Shown here: piece by piece, positions 23,501 to 37,600 of the stretch
Layout: each line of letters starts with the position of its first letter
Position numbering within the stretch: the first letter of the stretch is position 1
Source: Saccharina japonica
Lineage: Eukaryota; Sar; Phaeophyceae; Laminariales; Laminariaceae
Direction of reading: 5' to 3'
DNA length: 64,000 nt
Assembly (NCBI GenBank): GCA_008828725.1
Contig: MEHQ01003382.1
Location: 124,001-188,000 of the forward strand
Notes under the pieces: model-generated
Told to the model about the DNA's origin: nothing
The model's database searches: none
The model's input: the letters and a program-made list of their open reading frames with translations, nothing else
Program-made: the position numbers and the translations under genes

Positions 23501-26500
23501 CGCTTCACTATCAGGCGTTTCGACCCGGTTCGTCATTGAGCATCATGCCAGGATGATCACCGTCACCGGAAGAACGAGTGTTTGTGTTGTCTGCACCAAC
23601 CGTCAGGTAGCGATGCACGAACGCCCGTCCTCGTATCTCTCTTTATCTCGGCCTGCTCTCCTATGTTTCAGGATGTGCTGATGCTCATATCCCACCAATT
23701 CGGCGACGCACGGTCCTGGACGATAGAACCAATGCATGATGGAGTCGAAGCAACTTAACCAGGCTGAACGTTCAAGTGAAATCCTGCCCGGCCCGAGCGA
23801 AGCTTTTCACAGCGGTTCACGCTCCACCTGCCCGCTCTCGCAATACCATACGTCACAATTCCTCCCGGCTGTCGCCTTAATGATCGCCGTCACCGGAAGA
23901 ACGACTGCTTGTGTCGCCTTCACGCCTTTCCAGGTAGCGATGCACGAACGCCCATCCTCGAGTTTGTCCACCTGAACCTGCAACTCCTATTTTGTAGGGA
24001 ATCCGAACCCTCATATCCCGCCCATACTGTGCCTATGGTTAAACGCTGGACGACCACGCTCAGCCTAGGGCCAGTATCCCCATCTAGGAAACCCGTAGAT
24101 GTATCCCGGATCCCCCGTCACGACCACAGTATCGTCCTATGCAACCTTAGGACAAAAGCCCTATGTGGTCGCCGTGCCGTTGATTTTGAGTTGCTGTAAT
24201 CACGGCTTGCTCTCAGCAAGCCACAGTCGCGGACGGCAGAGCTAACCCACGATGGAGCGGGAGCAACCCAACCGGGCTGCAACCTTAAGCGCAATCATGC
24301 CCCGCCCGCGCGAAGCATGCCGCAGGGCTCCTACGCTTCACGGTTTCGCTCCCGCCATATCATACCAGGCGTTTTGACACCGTCAGCCATTGAACACCAT
24401 GTCAGAATGATCACCGTCACGGGAAGAACGACAGTTTGTGTAGTATGCACCAATGTCGCCTCCACGATCGCCGTCGCCGGAAAGACGAGTGCTTGTGTTG
24501 CTTGCACGGCACTTATACTGACGATGCAGAAGCGCCCATCGTCGCATCCCCCCATCATGACTTGCTTTCCATTTTCCCGCGTATGCTGATCCTTATGAGC
24601 TACCCACACTGTGCCGTGTAGTTGTATGGATGGCTGCACTCAGCTCAGGGTCAGTATACCCATCTAAGAAACCCAGGGATGTACCCAGGACCCCCCTGAC
24701 TGCCACAGTCGTCCGGTGTAACCCTATACCAAAACACGCATATGGTCACCGTTCCGTTGATGTTGATGTCCTGTCATCATAGCTGCTCCTCAGTAAGGCA
24801 TAGCCTTGGACGACACCACCAATCCACGTTGGAGTGGAAGAAACCTAATCAGGCTGCAACCTCATACTGTATGCGATTTTTCTCCGCCAACGCGAAGCGT
24901 CTCTCACGCTCCACCTGCCCGCTCTCGCAATACCATACATCACGTTTCCTCCGGTCGCCCATTGAAGACCATGTCGCCTCAATGATTGCCGTCATCGGAA
25001 GAACGAGTGCTTCTGTCGCCTTCACGACTATCCAGGTAGCGATGCACGAACGCCCATATTCGAATTTGTTCACCTAGATCTGCTACTCCTATTTTCTGGG
25101 GTATCCGGACCCTCATATCCCACCCATACTGTGCCCTATGATCAAGCTGGACGATCACGCTTAGCCCAGGGCCAGTATCCCCATCTAGGAAACCCGTAGA
25201 TGTATCCCGGATCCCCCCTGACGACCGCAGTATCGTCCTTTGCAACCTTAGTACGAAAACCCTATATGGTCGCCGTGCCGTTGATCTTGAGTTGCTGTCA
25301 TCACCGCTTGCTCTCAGCAAGGCACAGTCGCGGACGACAGAACCAACCCGCGATGGAGCGAGAAAACCCCAATCGGGTTGCAACCTCAAGCGTAAGCCTG
25401 CCCCGCCCGCGCGAAGCATACCGCAGGGCTCCTACGCTTCACCATTTTTCTCCTTACATATCATACCAGGTGTTTCGACCCGGTTCGCCATTGAACACCA
25501 TGTCAGAATGATCGCTGTCACCGGAAGAACGAGTGTGTTTTTTGTTTGCACCAGTTGAGGTGCACGAACACCCGTCCTCGTATATCTCTTGGTCTCGACC
25601 TGCTCTCCTATGTTTCGGGATGTGCTGGTGCTCACATCCCACCGATACTGCAAGGCACGGTCCTGGACGACACAACCAATGCATGATGGAGTGGAAGCAA
25701 CTTAACTGGGCTGAAATTTCAAGTGAAGTCCTGCCCGGCCCAAGCAAAGCGCCTCGCAGCGCTCGCACACTCTGCATGTCCGCTCTCGCAATACCATACA
25801 TCCCGTTTCCTCCTGGCTGGTCCATGCAGACCATGTTGCCTCAATGATCACCATCACCGAAAGGACGAGTGCTTGTGTTGCTAGCACGACGCTTAAGTTA
25901 GCGATGCAGAAGCGCCCATCGTTGCTTCCCCTCATCATAACCTGCTTTCCATTGTTCCGGGTATGCTGATCCTTATGACCCACTCAGACTGTGTTGTGTT
26001 ATTGCATGGATGGCTGCACTCAGCTCAGGGTCACTATACCCACCTAGGAAACCCAGGGATGTACCCCGGATCCCCCTGACGGTCACAGTCGTCCGGAATA
26101 TTCCTATCCCAAAAACACTTATGTGGTCGCCGTTCCGTTGATCTCAAATTCCTACCACCATTTATTTCCCTCAGCCAGACGCGGACCTGGACGATACACT
26201 CAATCCACGATGGAGTGGAAGCAACCCAATCGAGCTGCAACCTCAAGATATGCAACCCTGCTCCCCCAACGCGAAGGGTCTCGCACGCCCCACCTGTCCG
26301 CTCTCGCGATACCGTCCATCACGTTTCCCCCGGTTGGCCATTGAAGGCCATATCGCCTCAATGATCGCCGTCACCGGAAGAACGAGTGCGTGTGTGGCCT
26401 GCACGACTCTTCAGGTAGCGATGCACGAACGCCCATCGTCGAATTCGTCCACCTGGACCTAATCTCCTATTTTCTGGGGTATCCGGACCCTCATATCCCA

Positions 26501-27700
26501 CCCATACTGTGCCCTATGGTCAAGCTTCACGGCCACGCTTAGCCCAGGGCCAGTATCCCCATCTAGGAAACCCGTAGATGTATCCCGGATCCCCCGTGAC
26601 GACCATAGTATCGTCCGATGCAACCTTAGGACAAAATACCTATGTGGTCGCCGTGCCGTTGATCTTGAGTTGCTGTCATCACGACTTGCCTTCAGCAAGA
26701 CACTGTCGCGGACGGCAGAGCTAACCCATGATGGAGCGGGAGCAACCCATTCGGGCTGCGACCTCAAGCGTAATCCAGCCTCACCCGCGCGAAGCATACC
26801 GCAGGGCTCCCACGCTTCGCTATTTCGCTACCTATATACAATACCGGGCGCTTCGACCCGGTTCGCCACTGGACACCATGTCAGCATGATCGCCGTCACC
26901 GAAAGAACGAGTGATTGTGTTGTCTGCATCAACCTTCAGTTAGCGACTCACGAACGCCCCGTCCTCATATATATCTTGATCTCGGTCTGCTCTCTTATTT
27001 TCCGGGATGTGCTGATGCCCACACCCCACCGATACTGCAAGGCACGGTCCTGGACGACAGAACCAATGCATGATGGAGTGGACGCAACCTCACCTGGCTG
27101 AAGCCTCAAGTGCAATGCTGCCTCACCCCCACGAAGCGTCTCGAGGCGTTCACACGCTCCACCTTTCCGTTCCCGCAATACCACACATCACGGTTCCCCC
27201 GATTGGCCATTGAAGACCATATCGCCTCAATGATCGCCATCACCGGTAGAACGGTTGTTTTTGTGGCCCACACGGTTCTCCAGGTGGCGATATACGAACG
27301 CCCATCCTCGCATTTTCCCACCTGTACCCGTTATCCGTTTTTCTGCGTGGTCTGGACCCTCAAATACCACAAAGTTGGGGCGTTGCCGTCCCGCTTATCT
27401 TGAGTTCCTCCCACAATGTCGGATGTCCTGACCCTCCTACCCTGCCCATATTATGCCACTCTATGTATCCTATTAAAAACAATTGTGGTCACTGTCCCGT
27501 TGATATTGGGTTCCTGTCACAATGTCTGTCCTTCAGCAAGGCACGGTGCTAGACAACAGCACCATATCATGATGGGAGCAAAGCAACCCAGTCGGGCTGC
27601 ATCTTGAAGCTATGGTCTAGCTGGATGGACACACATCCATAGTCACATGGGAAACCCGGGGATGTCCCCAAGATGTCCCCTGACGACCACAAAGCGCTAT
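20560..27700. repeat. Higher-order satellite array of ~520-bp units
   Basis: Type A units carry GTAGATGTATCCCGG (20790, 22168, 23262, 24093, 25197, 26575). Type B units carry CCCAGGGATGTACCCCGG or variants (21647, 22739, 24674, 26054). The B-to-A distance is constant (521-523 bp) while A-to-B is 857, 571, 581 or 857 bp. The 857/521 pattern at 20790 recurs at 25197, a 4.4-kb shift. The core GACCATGTCGCCTCAATGAT and ACCGGAAGAACGAGTGC is shared with the 785-bp array. Confidence 0.85.
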
Positions 27701-28202
27701 ATTGGCCGTGTCGCGTCAAGCTTCCGGCAACACCAGATTACTCCGCGTCCCCCCCGGTCGGCCTTGAAATACCGTGCCGTCCCGATGAGCACCGTCATCA
27801 GGAAAAATAATGTGAGTGTTGCCGGCACCACCCTCTTAGCTGGCGACGCACGGACACCCGCTCTCGCGCGGCATTTCTCGATCCCGACTTGCCTCCTCTC
27901 CTATAAAATAGATCTGACCCTACCCACGCCGTGCCTTCATACATGCCATCAAGTAGTTGTGGTCGCAGTCCTCATGAAGTTGACCACCTGCCGCCGTCAC
28001 CGCCTTCCCTGGCCTCGGTTTTCAAGACACCCCTATTTTTATTTATTTTGCCTTTTTGTTTTTTCACCCCCCTGATATGGCTACCCGTTAACCTGAACGT
28101 CGTCTGCCACGCTGCCGAGCGCTCTGCCTTGCCTGATAAAAATACAAAATAAAAAAAGCTCGACTTCCGCTGACGGATCGAGCCGGACAATGAAGCTTTG
28201 CC
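27701..28202. other. Decayed satellite edge and 3' flank of the giant gene
   Basis: The last satellite-like segments fade out by about 28000. The minus-strand sequence just after the stop codon at 28203 is T-rich (28140-28155 region) and is the likely 3' UTR of the giant gene. No other gene seen. Confidence 0.4.
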
Positions 28203-28212
28203 TCATTGTCGT
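28188..28212 (-). other. Hairpin across the stop codon of the giant gene
   Basis: On the minus strand GACAATGA pairs with TCATTGTC across a 9-base loop; the TGA stop of the giant gene lies in the first arm. Confidence 0.45.
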
Positions 28213-28641
28213 GTATTTATGTTGGCCCCTCGCCGAGACCTGGAGAACGTAGATGCTTCCAGGTTTTCGACGAAGTCTTTGGCCACTTTGGCGCTTGCGT
28301 GCATGCCCGACATGAACCCTCGAACTTCCCGCATGTAAGCTCCGGACCGCACGCGGGATCGAGGAGACCCAGCGCGTGACGACTGCACCTCACTTCCCCG
28401 TCCGCTGGCCTGGCTTGAAGAAAATGTCAGGCTCATTGAGGATGACGACCGAGAAGCCTCCAGTTGCCTCGATCGTTCCGAGCTTTTCATGGTGCTCGTG
28501 GTCGACCCGTTTTGGGACGAAGGTACGCGGCTCGAGAGAGTAGAGCAGGGATACCGGCCTGCGGGTTTGTGGTGGGAGTGTCTCCGCTGGATGGAGAGGT
28601 TGCTCGTGCCACCGGGGGGGGGTTTGTGCTCGTGGGCACCC
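28203..28641 (-). CDS. Giant gene, terminal exon
   Basis: Acceptor TGCTGCAACTCTGCAG before 28641. The first base completes Arg, then GAHEHKPPPGGTSNLSIQ and a Ser/Arg-rich stretch, ending with YMREVRGFMSGMHASAKVAK, DFVENLEASTFSRSRRGANI, NTRQ and TGA (28205-28203). The segment from YMREVRGF to LEAS is likely an amphipathic helix and looks more conserved than its surroundings (judgement by composition only). Confidence 0.7.
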
Positions 28642-31600
28642 CTGCAGAGTTGCAGCAAGGTTAACGTTGGGGAGAGTTGTAGTGATTAACCACCTGTTAT
28701 TTTCCTGTTATCGAAGTGAATTATTAATAAATAACAACACAGGCATGCCCCGGGAAGTTGCTTGCTATAGTTGGTGTCCCTGAAGAGGTCGGTAGCGTTG
28801 TCATTGTGGAGGGTAGCGAGATCAACGTTGGAGCATGGCGGTGAAGTTTTCGATAGGGTGTAAAAAAACTTGTGGTCACCCAGTTATCGTAATGAACCAA
28901 ACAGCTACCCAGCGGAATTACTTCTTTTAGCCGGTTTCCATCTGGTGGCAATTTTATAGATAGCGAGTAGCTGAACGCGTAAATTTTACTCAGCTGGCAT
29001 TACGTCGGCGTCTGAAGTTATGTTTCCGTGAGCTTGTGTTTGTTTTGCTGTTTCGTGCGCCACAAATATAAAAATCCACATAGTTTCCGCGCCAACTAAT
29101 TTCATGAATCGTGGTGTCAAGCTAATGACAGAAACACAGCCCCAGAACCCGTTTAAATGGTGATGTACAATGTTTCGTCAGTCGAGATCTCCGATTGACC
29201 CACCAACTCATCGAGCTAGAGCTGGAGACTTGTCGTTGTTTTTTATCAACACCATCAAGATGTTTTGACGAACCCTGTTATTGGGTGACAGTAAAAGACT
29301 TCTCGCTCTAGCTCGCAAATTATGCCTGGTCGAACAGGATGCGCCTATTGAACAATACCACGTTGTCATCGCGGTAGCAAACAAAGATCTCCGGGTGAAT
29401 CAGAACTACAGGCACAGAAAATTCCGGAGAAACGGGCATCACTCGAAAGCCCCCTACACACGAAGGCCTATTTCTTATCGAGTCGTCATATCGTCGCCGT
29501 GGTGCATGGGGTAACTGATTGTGCCAAACAGTTTCCGTCAATGTTGGACAGGTGTCAGGTGCCGACGAACTACACACGTGTCCTTGAGACCAGGTTTGAG
29601 AGTAACCATTAAACAAACAGAAAGCAGTCGTCTTCGGAAAAGACGCGTCGCTCGTGTACGACTTCTACCGTACGCCCGCTCTTTTCGGGATGCCATATCA
29701 GAATTAAAACATTTGCTTTCGACCAGCGAAGACAAATGCATACATGGAGGTAAACTCACCGAGAGGTTGATGTTCCACCCCTTGATTCGGGGCGACTAGA
29801 GTGTCGTGGGGTGTAGGAGTCGAGTGCGCCCGCTGTGTGCTCACGCTGCGGTGTCATCCCGTTCACTGGTAAAGCGTTTCCAGTAGCCCTCTTGCCGCGC
29901 TCTGCATGGTCACTCAGAAGCCGCGTGGCCAGCAAGGACGCCTCTCGCTGCGACCGCGGCCTGAGCCCTCGTGCGTCAAACCTTTCCTCTCTCTGTTCTC
30001 GTTTTGACCCTGGCGTTTCATCGACAGCGTCCAGTCCACCGCTGACTTCCAGCATCGTGGATTTTATCGGCGGCTTCTCTCGCCCACTTCGATCGTACTG
30101 GTTCGGATTTCGCGGGGCTGGCGTTCGAGAGCCTGCTCCCCTGCTCCTTCCCATGTTTTGAAAGCTGTCGACGTTGACCACGTATGTTTGCTGTTGCGTA
30201 GAGGATGCATGGCCATGATCGTCTGAAGCGATAAACCCGGTGCCAACCGTTCTCCTTCTTCCGGTGCAACGCTTACGGCGTACGGCGTCTTCAGCTCCAA
30301 GCGACTCGGGTGCTTTCGCGGGCTCCTGTCCAAGCCAGCGGTCGTCCAGGGAAGATAATGCCTCGTTTCTTGTAGTCGATGCTCTTGCAGTTGCGTGTAG
30401 CCGACCCCGGTCCCGCCCGAGACGCACCTCCCCCGGGCGTACTGTCACACGCAAGGCCTCGGCCGTGACTGGCGTCGCGTGTAGTCCTGTTCCTGACACT
30501 AAACTCGGTGAGACGCTCGAGGACAATGGTTCACCTCTCGTACACGCCGATCTTGTGCCTTGCAAAGACTCGCACTCTTCGCCTGTCGCGAGGTCGGAAT
30601 CCTCCGTGACCGTCTTTACCTGCTTGTTACGGGAACACGTGCCTGGAAGAATGCCCTGCTCGGGGTGGGTTGATTCGCAGCGCGACGCGGACGGCCGCTG
30701 GGGCGCCATCGCGTGATCTCCAACAGGCCTTGTGCCCGGGTCTGAGCTCTTCACTGATGAGATACTTGCGAATGATGACTCGCCTCTCGTGTACTCCGAC
30801 CTTGTCCCTTGCAAAGAGTCGTACTCTCCACCTGCCGTGAGACAGGATATCTCGTTGATCGCCGGGGTCTGATTTGTGTTGCGGACATGCTTGTCTGGTG
30901 GAACACCCTGCTCAAGGTAGATCGCTTCGCGACGCAACGCAGATGACCGCTGGGGGGCTATCGTGTGGTCCTCGATAAACCTTGTGCCTGGATCTGAGCT
31001 CTTTGCCAACGAGACAGTTCCGAAAGATGCTTCACCTCTAGGACACGCCGACCTTGTTCCCTGGAGACCCTCGTGGTCTGCTCCAGATGCGAGACTGGAC
31101 TCTTCGTTGATCGACGGTATCTGCTGAGTGCTGCGGGAATACGTGTATGATAGAAGGCTTTGGTCGAAGTGGGCCGCTTCTCGGCGCAACGCAGACGGTC
31201 GCTGGGGCTCCATCGCGTGGTCTCCGACAGACCTTGTTCCCGGATCTGGGCTCTTCACTGACGACACGCTTGCGGGCGGTGATTCCGTTCTCACGCAGAC
31301 TGACTTCGTGCCGATATAGTATTGCTCTTTGAGCACCGGTGCTTTCTCAGTGCTACGGGCACATTTATCTGCCGGAAGGTCCTGATCGAAGTGGCGCGTT
31401 TCGTGGCGCAACGCAGATGACCGTTCGCTCGCCATCGCGGGGTTCTCGATAGTGCTTGTGCCCAGATCTGAGCTCCTTGCAGGCGAGACTCTTGCGGGGG
31501 TGGATTCGTCTCTCGTAAACACCGACCTTGTTCCTTGCCAAGACTCGTACTCTGCACCTGATGTGAGACCGGACACTGCGTTGATAGTCGAGGTCTGCTT

Positions 31601-34600
31601 AGTGTTGCGGACATACTTGTCTGGCGGAAAACCCTGTTCGAGGTGGGTCGCTTCGCGGCGCGACGCAGACGACCGCTGGGGTGCCATCGCGTGGCTCTCG
31701 ACAGTACGAGTGCCCAGATCTGTGTTCCTCCCTGCAAACTGCGATGTTCCTTCCACCCGCACAGCCACTGCGACTTGTCGTTCATTGTCTTCGTTGATGG
31801 CTACGGTAGACTCGCACCCATCGGTGGCAAACCTGCCAACTTGCAGGGAGCGCTGTTCGGCCAGTTCAACCTTCCGAAAGTCGTTCAGTACCTTCTTCAG
31901 AGCAGATATTTCCCCGGCGGTCGTCCTTCTCTCCTCCGTACGAGAAACCTCTTGGTCTCTGAGCAGATCGTTGGCTGTGTTGCGCTCCTTCGCCAGCGTC
32001 GCCACCTCTCGCCTCAACCCTTCCTGCTTGTCGCATTGAATGCGCTCAAGTTCCGTAAAGCGCGCCACTAGATCGCTGTTCTTCTTAGTCTCCCGCTCAG
32101 CCCTACTCTGCAGCTTGCCGAGTTCCTGATGTACCACGCGCAGGTCTTCTGCTGCCTCAATCTTCTGAGTTACCTGGGTCTCTTCGGCCTCAACTAGGCG
32201 CTGCCTCAAAGCATTCGTCTCTCTCCCCAGCGTGTGGAGTCGGCTAGCATACTGCATGTTTTCCGCGTGCTCAGTATCGAACCTTATTTCTGCAGCCGCT
32301 AGGCGCTCCGTCATGCTGGCCAGTTCCGCTTGCAAACTACCTTCGCGCTGGTATACCACCGCCTTCAGAGCCCCCATCGTCTCTTCTGCTGAGGTTTCGC
32401 GTTTATTAAGTTCTTCCGCTGATTCTCCTTGAAGCCTCGCAAGCCGTGCGGTCATCTCGTTGCGTTCAGTGCATCGAGAGTCCTCGGCTGCAACCAACTT
32501 CTCGATTGTTTGCGCAACTTTCTCTTCCGAAATCGATAGGGCCAGGGCTGACGCCTGCCGCTCCTCCTTGCGAGCAGCCTCGCAGAGCATAAGACGCTTG
32601 TGAACGTCGCAAAGTTGAGAGGCATGCTTTTTCTCGGCTGTTGAGGAACGCGCCGAAGCAGCCGCCTGCTCGGCTAATAGAGCGCGCTTGCTCTTAACCA
32701 AGGATCTCTCGAGCTCAGACGCTGCGGTTTGTTCTCTTGCCTGAGCGCTCTTTTCAGCCTCTGCCAGCATGGCCCTCGTTTCCTTTCTTGCAGACAGCTC
32801 GCGGATTTTGAGCGCTGATGCCTCCTTCTCAAGCTTAACGTGTCGTTGGTGTGCCGTTTCTCGTTCTGCATCCCATGCGGCTCTTTCCGCTGCGATTGCA
32901 TCTATCGCCGCTGCTTGGAGCCGACGTTCACGAGCAAAAGCGGCCTCCCTGTCAATCGCTACCGCTCTTTTCTCTGCGGCACGGGCGTGAAGCTCCGCCA
33001 CTTCTTTCTGGAGGGTAGACTCGCGAGCACGCGACGTGTGCTCGGCGCGCTTGCACTCCGCCAAGTCTTTCTCCAGGCAGGCGACGTTTGCCTCCAAGCC
33101 GGCCGCCTTCGTTTCCGCTGTTGACACACGCTCTTCCGCCGCCACCTGCTGCATCGCCATTGCGTCTTCCGTGGACACCAGGCGCTCCTTACACTTCGCC
33201 GCGTCTTTCCTTAGACCAGTCATGATCGTTGTCAATTTCTGTTGCTCGTCGGCCCAAGAATTGTTTGCTGCAACCAGCTCGCTGACTGCGCGGTTAGCCT
33301 TCGCGTCTGACGAAGAAATGCGTTGAGCACTGCTCTCTTTCTCTTCCGCCCGAGAATCTTCACTAGACGCGAGTTGAGCGTTAGCCTCGGCCATGTGCGT
33401 GTCGAATCTGATTGAGTCCGCCGCTCGGGTCTCCTCACTCTGCCGGAGGAGTTCCCCCTGCGCCACGATCGCCTGTTCCGCAGATACTAGGAGCTTCTTG
33501 CACTCCGCCGCGTCTACCCTTAGACCCGTCATGGCGGTGACCAATTCCTGTCGCTCTTCGGCCCAAGCTTTCTCGGCTTCAGACCGAGCAGCTGCACTAG
33601 AAGCGAGCTGAGCGTTAACCTCGGCCATCTGGGTGTCCAATCTGGTTGCGTCCGCCGCTCGGGCTTCCTCACTGTGCCGGAGGAGTTCCCGCTGCACCTC
33701 AATCGCCTCTTCCGCAGATACCAAGTGCTCCTTGCACTCCGTTGCGTCTACCCTTAGACCCGTCATGGTGGTCACCAATTGCTGTCGCTCGTCGGCCCAA
33801 GACTTCTCGGCTGCAGACCGAGCAGCTTCACTAGACGCGTTAACCTTGGCCATGTGGGTATCGAATCTGGTCAAGTCCGCCGCTCGGGCTTCCTCACTTT
33901 GTCGGAGGAGTTCCCGCTGCATTCCCATCGCCTCTTCCGCGGATTCCAGGTGCGCCATACACTCTGCCGCATCTTCCCGCAGACTCGTCATGGTGGTGGT
34001 CATTTCCTGCCGCTCATCGGCCCAAGACGTCTCGGCTGCAGACCGAGCAGCTTCACTAGAAGTGAGCTGAGCGTTAACCTTGGCCATGTGGGTGTCGAAT
34101 CTGGTTGAGTCCGCCGATCGGGCCTCGTCACTCTGCCGGAGGAGTTTCCGCTGCGCCACAATCGCCTGCTCCGCAGATACCAAGCGCTCCTTACGCTTTG
34201 CTGCGTCTACTCGTAAGCCCGTCATGGTGGTGACCAATTCCTGTCGCTCGTCGGCCCAAGACTTCTCGGCTGCAGACCGAGCAGCTTCACTAGACGCGAG
34301 CTGAGCGTTAACCTTGGCCATGTGCGTGTCGAATCTGGTTGAGTCCGCCGCTCGAGCTTCCTCACTTTGTCGGAGGATTTCCCGCTGCATCCCCATCGCC
34401 TCTTCCGCGGATTCTAGGTGGTCCATACACTCCGCCGCATCTTCCCGTAAGCCCGTAATGGTGGTGGTCAGTTCCTGCCGCTCGTCGGTCCAAGACTTCT
34501 TCGCTGCGACCAGCTCGCTGATTGCACGGTCAGCCTTCGCGTCTGACGAAGAAATACGCTGGGCGCTGTTCTTCTTCTCTTCCGCCCGAGAAGCTTCGCT

Positions 34601-37600
34601 AGACGCGAGTTGAGCGTTGACCCCGGCCATGTGGGTGTCCAATCTGGTTGAGTCCGCCTCTCGGGATTCCTCACTCTGCCGGAGGCGTTCCCGCTGCGCC
34701 ACCATCGCCTGTTCCGCAGATACCAGGAGCTCCTTGCAACCCGTCGCGCCTTCCCGTAGGCCAGTCATGATCGAGGCCAACTCCTGTCGCTCGTCGGCCC
34801 ACGATTGCTTGGCTGCAACCAGCTGGCTGATTGCATGGTCCGCCTTCTCGTTCGAATGAGAACATCGTTGGGCGCTACCTTTCTGCTCCTCCGCTCGTGC
34901 AGCTTTAGTAGACACAAGTTCCATGTTAACCTCAACCATGCGACGATCGAACCCGGCTGAGTCCGACGCTCGGGCTTCCTCGCTAAACCGGAGGCGTTCC
35001 TTAAGGCCAGCGGTCTCCATCTCTGCTGCTGATGCGCGTTCGACAGCTAGTGCAGGCGTCGTTTCCCCCCGGCAAGCGTCATCCGCACTGCTCTGCACGG
35101 AGTGAGCATCATATTTTGACTCTACCACACCAGAGCGAGGTTGTTGGCCTCCGGGGCTGGTGTCGGTGCTGAGGCGAGAGTTGGTGCATGAGCCCGGCTG
35201 AGATAAACAAAAGGCGTTCACGAGTGGGGAAAATGAAGGAAGTTATTGCTAAGCGTTCATAAAGCAAGGTATAATGACGGTGCGTGTTGATTGGGTAGTC
35301 TTGAGACTACTACACGATGACGCGGGTTGTGCGGCCTTGAGACTACGGCATTGGCCTGGTGCCGGGCATGGCCGTGATCGTAAGGACAAGCGTCTTGTTG
35401 TCGGTTCACACACGGTGTGTACTGACATATTATGATTGTGTCACACAGGCGTCGAACAGTTGACAGCTGAGCGTATTTGACCAGGCGATGCACCGGATGC
35501 AGCGGACACATAGCGACCTGGTGCACTACTTATTGTACAGCAGGTGTCGATATACGCCGGGGGGATAGTTGCGCCAAGCAACTGCTTCTCAGCCCGATGG
35601 CTGGGTTTACTCAGCACCCGAGACCACTTATGAGCTCGGATGAGTGTAAGTGAAGGTGCCCCGCACTTCTGTAAATCAGCTTCTGGTTGCATTGAAAAAT
35701 GGTCGGACGAGGATATCGATGACCCTATTTTTTATTTTGTTTTGATGAGATCGAACGGGCTTACCTTCCACTCCTTCATCATTCGCTTTAGACGCGGGAG
35801 CAGTTCCAACTTCAGCTGTTCATGGGTGTGACCATTCCGCTCGTTCTCTGCACGCAAGCGCGCGAGTTTGGCATACGGAGCGTCGGACTCGACCACTTCT
35901 CTGCCTGGCGTCCGGTTGCTGCGAATGGGGTGGCGGTGGTGTTGAGGGGTGTAAGATTTTGATCGCTGCGTATTCTATTAGCGGGATTATGAACAAGCTT
36001 GTGGTTACCACCGACAACGGCAATCTACGCCGCAGGCAACGACATGGTAAGATTGTAACACGTAAACAGTTACGCCCAGCCATCTTCTTGATGCTACTAC
36101 GTGCTGCTTGCTGCAGTAAATCATAGAGTCGGAGTCATGCTCGTAGTACTGAAGAACAGATCCTATCCTACCTGGCTGAATCGCTGTGTCGTGACGGTGG
36201 TACGGATGGAACTGAAGCCGCGGCAGAGTCTGCATCGGCATCAGGTTTCTCCTGCGAAATAATAGAAGACGGACGATTAGAACAAGCACAACTGGTAGGG
36301 GAGTTGTAGTGTTACCGCAGCCATTTTTACTTGCCCCGGTCTGTGAGGTCGCGTATGCAACTATTGGGGAACGACTTGGGGCGGCTTCAGCCGGCGGAAC
36401 CAATATTAACAGTCAGGAATTATAATCCGGTTAGTGTCCGTGGCCAGAGCTCTGTGCCAGAGTTTGCACAGCACCCGGCTATTTGTTTTTTGCGTGATAC
36501 AATTGGTATCTACCACACCACCGTCGAACCTTGAGACACTAATAGAACACCACCTACCCAGAGGGTTTGGCCCGACGATGCTCCTCCACGAGAGGACTGG
36601 GTGAGATCATCGACTGGCTCCCCGCCGGAAGCTCGATGGTCCGAAGAGATGGATGATAAATCCACTGAAACATCGTCGCTGTTGCCAACGTCCACAAGCC
36701 CATGTGTTCCCGAACACTGGTCACCGCCACTGATTATCTCACCGCTGTTACATTCACTTCCGGTGCAGAAGCTGTCCTCCTGGCGCCCCGACTCGTCTGA
36801 TGTTCTGGTGAGCTCATGGGGGGGGGTGGAGGCACTGCATGAGATACCGGCACCACACGCCCCGCGGTTTTCCAATGCACTTGCCGAACCAACACCGGCG
36901 CTCAAATGGGATGAATTGTCCTCTTCTCTCCGGGTACCACCGTTGACTCGACCACTGCAACCGCTGATACTCGCCTTTACTTCCCCTGGGGATACCGCAC
37001 CCACAGATCCCGGTCTAGACGCGCATACACTCGACAGAAGCACAGGGGTCCACGCTGTACCCCTAGGGCGCCGCTGAGACGGTGGCACGGTCCGACTCTG
37101 GCCAGTAGACTTTCGGGGGCGGTTCTTCTCCATGCTGAGTTTCTTGACTGCAGAGGAGGAAGGCGAGGGACACGAAGAGCGGTGCGCTCGTACGCAGGAG
37201 TGTGCTGGAGGAACCCGAGGCGTGCCACGTGTGGCGAGTCGGCTTTGGATGGCCAATGACCTAGACCGAGAGGTTTTTGTCGTCTTGACCTCGATCGAAC
37301 ATCGTCTGGGTATGTACGTAGACTTCGTTTTTTCCCCGGTCTGTGGTTCGCCCGCCAGAATAGAGGAGGACGTCGAACGCGATGCTCGTGGAGACCTCGG
37401 TGACCTGCTGCGCCTCGGTGCTGTACTGTTCTCAGCAGACATGCGGTTGCTCCGTTGGGCCGAGCGGTGAGAATTGCTGACGACATCGACCGTAGAGGGT
37501 GGAGCACGTGAAGTTGGTGTGGATTTCGTAGATTCGCCGCCGCGTTGCCCGCTAACCCTGAGGCGGTCCGATGATGTCGACGACGATGTAGCCGAAGACG

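Noticed and set aside
12000-27700. Many 60-190 codon frames on both strands in the satellite arrays
   Set aside because: They recur at the same place in each unit, but indels break or shift them between neighbouring copies, and no recognised domain appears.
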